From NCBI RefSeq assembly GCF_002632465.1, contig NZ_NIBS01000002.1, positions 1 to 64,000 on the forward strand: a stretch of DNA of 64,000 nucleotides. The letters run 5' to 3'. Positions within the stretch are counted from its first letter, which is position 1. Every line of letters starts with the position of its first letter. The notes under the pieces are model-generated. The model was given only the letters and a program-made list of their open reading frames with translations, made no database searches and was not told the origin of the DNA. This document shows positions 60,910-64,000 of the stretch, in pieces. Both the position numbers and the translations under genes were made by a program. This DNA is from Xenorhabdus budapestensis (lineage in GTDB: Bacteria > Pseudomonadota > Gammaproteobacteria > Enterobacterales > Enterobacteriaceae).

Positions 60910-61781
60910 GTACACTAATTGAACTCATCACGGAACCCTTTCTGCATGATTTCATGCAACGTGCTATTTTGGCGGCTATCGTTGTGGGTACGGTCTGCGC
61001 AGTACTATCATGTTATTTAGTGTTAAAGGGCTGGTCATTGATGGGAGATGCCATCTCTCACGCCGTTTTACCGGGTATCGTTCTGGCATTTGTCGCAGGT
61101 ATACCACTTGCGATCGGTGCTTTCCTGTCAGGAATATTCTGTGCATTCGCCACTGGATATCTGAAAGAACACAGTAGGATTAAAGAAGATACCGTAATGG
61201 GTGTTGTGTTTTCTGGTATGTTTGCATTTGGTTTAGTACTTTTTACCCGTATAGATACGGAACAACATCTGACCCATATTCTGTTCGGCAGTATACTCGG
61301 AATTACCGAAAATGAATTGATCCAAACATTCTGCATTGCAGGGTTCACGCTGGCAGTTGTACTGCTGAAACGCAAAGATTTCATGCTTTACTGCTTCGAC
61401 CCCAATCAAGCAAAAGTGGTTGGCCTGCCAGTAAAATTGCTCCACTATGGCTTATTGTCCCTTTTGGCTCTAACCATTGTCGCTTCATTACAGGCCGTCG
61501 GTATTATTCTGGTCATTGCTATGCTGATATCCCCCGGCATTATTGCTTTTATTCTCTGCCGGAGTTTTGATCGAATGTTGATTGTTGCCATAATAGCATC
61601 TGTTTTATCAAGTGTTTTAGGCACAATAATCAGCTTCCATATCGATGGTGAAACAGGTCCATGTATTGTTATCATTCAGGCTATTTTCTTCACATTTGCC
61701 GTTATTTATGACCAAATAAAATTAGCTAGAAAGAAAATGCATAGAAAGTTGACCAAGGACATATTCTCTCCATCATTATGA
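60906..61781 (+). CDS. sitD: Mn/Fe ABC transporter permease SitD (YfeD)
   Basis: Second channel subunit, 291 residues, with the same ABC-3 landmarks: [20 protein letters not shown] and AVGIILVIAMLISPGIIAFI. It is the last gene and ends 20 bases before a hairpin terminator. Confidence 0.94.
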   Translation: MSTLIELITEPFLHDFMQRAILAAIVVGTVCAVLSCYLVLKGWSLMGDAISHAVLPGIVLAFVAGIPLAIGAFLSGIFCAFATGYLKEHSRIKEDTVMGVVFSGMFAFGLVLFTRIDTEQHLTHILFGSILGITENELIQTFCIAGFTLAVVLLKRKDFMLYCFDPNQAKVVGLPVKLLHYGLLSLLALTIVASLQAVGIILVIAMLISPGIIAFILCRSFDRMLIVAIIASVLSSVLGTIISFHIDGETGPCIVIIQAIFFTFAVIYDQIKLARKKMHRKLTKDIFSPSL

Positions 61782-61801
61782 GTCTTCAATAAAATCAAAT
61801 T

Positions 61802-61833
61802 AAAGGGCTATATCTGATTTAGATATAGCCCTG
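61802..61833 (+). terminator. sit operon terminator
   Basis: AGGGCTATATCT and AGATATAGCCCT form a perfect 12-base stem around a six-base loop, followed by a weak T run. Confidence 0.75.
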
Positions 61834-61924
61834 TCAATTTCATTTAAATTCCTTTTTAATCTGTTCAATCGTCGGTTCTGTATGTACTATGAGCATAGTA
61901 ATTGTCAACTTAATGAGGTGAGTC

Positions 61925-62788
61925 ATGTGGCAAACTGTTAGCCATCTATTAAGTGAACATTTTGGTGAGGCAGAAATCCGCAATCAAACGGAATTATCAG
62001 GAGGAGATATTCACCACTCGTGGTCTATTGAGTATGGCGGACAACATATCTTTGTTAAATCCAACACAAAAGAGATGTTGACTGTTTTTAAAACAGAGGC
62101 AGAACAGCTGGAATTATTAGCGCGTAGTAAAACAACGCGCGTACCTGAAGTTTACGGTGTTGGGCATGATCGTAGTCATAGTTTTCTTATACTGGAATAC
62201 CTTCCCATAAAACCATTTGACGCCCACAACGCGTATTGCTTTGGTCAACAACTTGCTAAGCTGCACCAATGGAATGAGCAACCGAAATTCGGTTTTGATT
62301 TTGATAATATGCTTGGCACTACGATACAGCCTAATGGGTGGCAAAAACGCTGGAATCAATTTTACGCAGAAAAGCGTATTGGCTGGCAATTACAACTTGC
62401 AGCAGACAAGGGAATGGTATTCGGAAATATCGATTCTATTGTCCAAAAAATCGGTGACAAACTGCATTCTCATCAACCTGAGCCATCTTTATTGCATGGT
62501 GATTTATGGCCAACAAATTGTGCATCATTAAACAACAATTGTGCCGTAGCGTTTGATCCGGCATGTTATTGGGGAGATCGTGAATGTGACCTTGCTATGC
62601 TCCCTTTCTATCCTGAATTGCCTCTGCAAGTTCTTGACGGTTATCAAAGTGTCTGGCCATTACCATCAGACTTTATTGAACGACAACCACTTTATCAACT
62701 CTATTATTTACTGAATCGCTGTAATCTTTTTGGTGGCGATAGTTTTATTGCTGCACAAACCATAATCGATAATATATTATCTGAATAA
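61925..62788 (+). CDS. yniA: Fructosamine kinase family protein YniA
   Basis: Predicted to phosphorylate sugar amines on glycated proteins, starting their repair. Aminoglycoside-phosphotransferase-like fold with YGGQHIFVKSN (ATP-binding Lys), LEYLP hinge, LLHGDLWPTNC (catalytic Asp) and FDPACYWGDRECDLAM. It has 287 residues (E. coli 286). AATGAGGTGAGTC precedes the ATG. Confidence 0.92.
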   Translation: MWQTVSHLLSEHFGEAEIRNQTELSGGDIHHSWSIEYGGQHIFVKSNTKEMLTVFKTEAEQLELLARSKTTRVPEVYGVGHDRSHSFLILEYLPIKPFDAHNAYCFGQQLAKLHQWNEQPKFGFDFDNMLGTTIQPNGWQKRWNQFYAEKRIGWQLQLAADKGMVFGNIDSIVQKIGDKLHSHQPEPSLLHGDLWPTNCASLNNNCAVAFDPACYWGDRECDLAMLPFYPELPLQVLDGYQSVWPLPSDFIERQPLYQLYYLLNRCNLFGGDSFIAAQTIIDNILSE

Positions 62789-63036
62789 TCATTCTGACTA
62801 TTTACAGAATAAAGTAAAATTTTTTCTTTCAAATCTAATCCAATAGTTAAAGTTAATAACTAGATTTTATTCAGTTATTATTTAATCTTTATAAAAATGC
62901 AAATAGAAATAAAGCAATTCAATACATAATAAAAATTAATTACATTATATTACCTTCAGTTTACGAGTAATATGTCTACCCAATATCAGAGTGCTATTTT
63001 AGTCAGTTTTCAGTTCTATTCTTAGATATATCAGTA

Positions 63037-63064
63037 AGCTGCGGAGCTAACCACTCTCGCAGCT
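63037..63064 (-). terminator. Hairpin between yniA and yniB
   Basis: AGCTGCG and CGCAGCT pair around a 14-base loop, 11 bases past the yniB stop. There is no strong T run, so it may be a weak or Rho-assisted terminator for the convergent pair. Confidence 0.45.
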
Positions 63065-63074
63065 ATCTTATATA

Positions 63075-63614
63075 TTACCAACCTAATAATTTCAATAAAA
63101 AATAGGCAATTGCGCCGATAATAATGGGTGATATATAAAGAGTGAATATTTGGCTGAATAATGAATGGCGTGGAAATTTGATTTTAGCTTCCAACTGTTT
63201 CTTAGTTACACCGCTCTCTTTAGCTTTCTCAAGGATCATATGGTCTTCAATCTGTTCCTTAACGAATTTGAATTGGCGGTATATCCTCAAACCAGATGCA
63301 CTCATTGCCAAACCAACAAACATCAGAAAATAAATAATCAAAAAACTGACATTTGCTCCTGTGATCGTCGCTATGTAGTCTGGAGTTGGAGAATGCTTCC
63401 AAAAAAAATCCAAGAATGATGTATTGAATTTGATCATTTCAGCCATCATTCTCAAAAAATCATTCAATACTGCATTAATCCCCTCACCTTTAACCTTATG
63501 TTGCCACACTAGGTTAATCACTGAAACTAAAGTTGACAAAAAAGTGGGTACAAAAATAATCCACCCCAACAGCCGCTTCGCAATAGCAACATATCTTGCT
63601 TGTTGATACGTCAT
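63075..63614 (-). CDS. yniB: YniB family inner-membrane protein
   Basis: A 179-residue membrane protein with helices at KRLLGWIIFVPTFLSTLVSV, VSFLIIYFLMFVGLAMSASG and ISPIIIGAIAYFLLKLLGW. It follows E. coli YniB throughout (MTYQQA at the start, SPTP before the second helix, MILEKAKE in the linker). Function unknown. In E. coli it stands between yniA and yniC; here yniC is missing. Confidence 0.88.
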   Translation of the reverse strand: MTYQQARYVAIAKRLLGWIIFVPTFLSTLVSVINLVWQHKVKGEGINAVLNDFLRMMAEMIKFNTSFLDFFWKHSPTPDYIATITGANVSFLIIYFLMFVGLAMSASGLRIYRQFKFVKEQIEDHMILEKAKESGVTKKQLEAKIKFPRHSLFSQIFTLYISPIIIGAIAYFLLKLLGW

Positions 63615-63807
63615 TAATACTCCTCATGAGCATATACCCAATAGATTTCAAGTTATAACGCGACAGTAAGTGAACGAATCTCCAGAAGCATAGACAGTTA
63701 TTCTAGACAAAAATCAGTTAAATATTAGTGTCATATGTTAATAAATAAAAGGTTTTTCTTGTTTACCCCCTATTCAACTTATACAAAACCCTCTATACTA
63801 GCGAGAA

Positions 63808-63823
63808 CTGTATGTATAAACAG
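63808..63823 (+). promoter_or_regulatory. LexA (SOS) box upstream of ydjM
   Basis: CTGTATGTATAAACAG has the invariant CTG-N10-CAG of enteric LexA boxes with an AT-rich centre. It lies 41 bases before the ydjM ATG. E. coli ydjM is a LexA-controlled gene. Confidence 0.8.
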
Positions 63824-63864
63824 CAATAAATATCAATATAACAAACAACTCAGTATAAATAATT

Positions 63865-64000
63865 ATGACAGCAGAAGGGCATCTTCTCTTTTCGGTTGCC
63901 AGCCTTGTATTGGCTCATCAGCTAGAAATTACTCCAGAAATAGCACAGGGAGATTGGTTGCATATGCTTCCTGGTGTGCTTTTGGCTTCTTTACTACCTG
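63865..64000 (+). CDS. ydjM: YdjM family membrane-bound hydrolase, 5' part only
   Basis: The first 45 codons read MTAEGHLLFSVASLVLAHQ and then a further stretch with GDWLHMLPGVLLASLLP, cut by the window edge. This is the N-terminus of the YdjM/YfhO-like metal-dependent hydrolase family of inner-membrane proteins (DUF457). The role is unknown, but in E. coli it is part of the SOS response, in agreement with the LexA box. Confidence 0.88.
   Translation, partial: MTAEGHLLFSVASLVLAHQLEITPEIAQGDWLHMLPGVLLASLLP

Overview
The window looks like chromosome from a low-GC member of the Enterobacterales, most likely Photorhabdus or a close relative such as Xenorhabdus. The reasons are the base composition, protein sequences close to E. 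coli K-12 throughout, and gene order: a backbone that follows the E. coli ynhF-purR to ydjM segment, but with the suf operon and btuE absent, and with haem-uptake, arnBCADTEF and sitABCD/yfeABCD blocks inserted. The genus is inferred from recognition, not from a search.

Region 1 (1-7167) is the integrase end of a prophage or prophage remnant. Small, tightly overlapping plus-strand phage genes run from the left edge: a decayed sce7725-like fragment, a DUF551-like gene with an in-frame amber codon, a zinc-ribbon gene with a frameshift, a DNA cytosine methyltransferase with a long second reading frame on the same strand, a phage N6-adenine methyltransferase, and an excisionase-like protein. They meet a minus-strand tyrosine integrase tail to tail. 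The AT-rich strip behind the integrase has a consensus IHF site and a 13-bp direct repeat, as expected for an attachment region. The left end of the element is outside the window.

Region 2 (7168-29058) is core chromosome: ynhF (a 28-residue membrane peptide), purR, punR/punC, cfa, ribC, mdtK, two identical tRNA-Val(GAC) genes, pykF, lpp, ldtE, menI-ydiJ, ydiK, the small RNA RprA with an RcsB-type box, ppsA/ppsR and aroH. Cra operators matching the consensus lie at pykF and between ppsA and ppsR, where E. coli Cra represses glycolysis and activates gluconeogenesis.

Region 3 (29059-46060) carries a Fur-boxed haem-uptake operon (hemR-hemS-hmuTUV), an unknown membrane protein, a MarA/SoxS-sized regulator, lplA, and the lipid A aminoarabinose operon arnBCADTEF ending in nlpC. 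Region 4 (46061-55235) is the translation cluster thrS-infC-rpmI-rplT-pheM-pheS-pheT-ihfA-btuC-btuD, with an AUU-initiated infC and a phenylalanine attenuator. A 17-bp triple repeat sits between btuC and btuD. Region 5 (55236-64000) holds two poorly characterised genes (a membrane protein and a cupin), emtA, a Fur-boxed sitABCD metal transporter, yniA, yniB, and the start of ydjM behind a LexA box.

Taken together the island genes point to life in a host: haem and Mn/Fe capture under Fur, cationic-peptide resistance through Arn, and envelope-stress regulation through RprA, Lpp, LdtE and EmtA. No clearly new multi-gene system was found. The most unusual items are the dual-frame methyltransferase locus, the decayed phage genes, and the small genes that ordinary gene calling misses (ynhF, rprA, pheM, the AUU start of infC).
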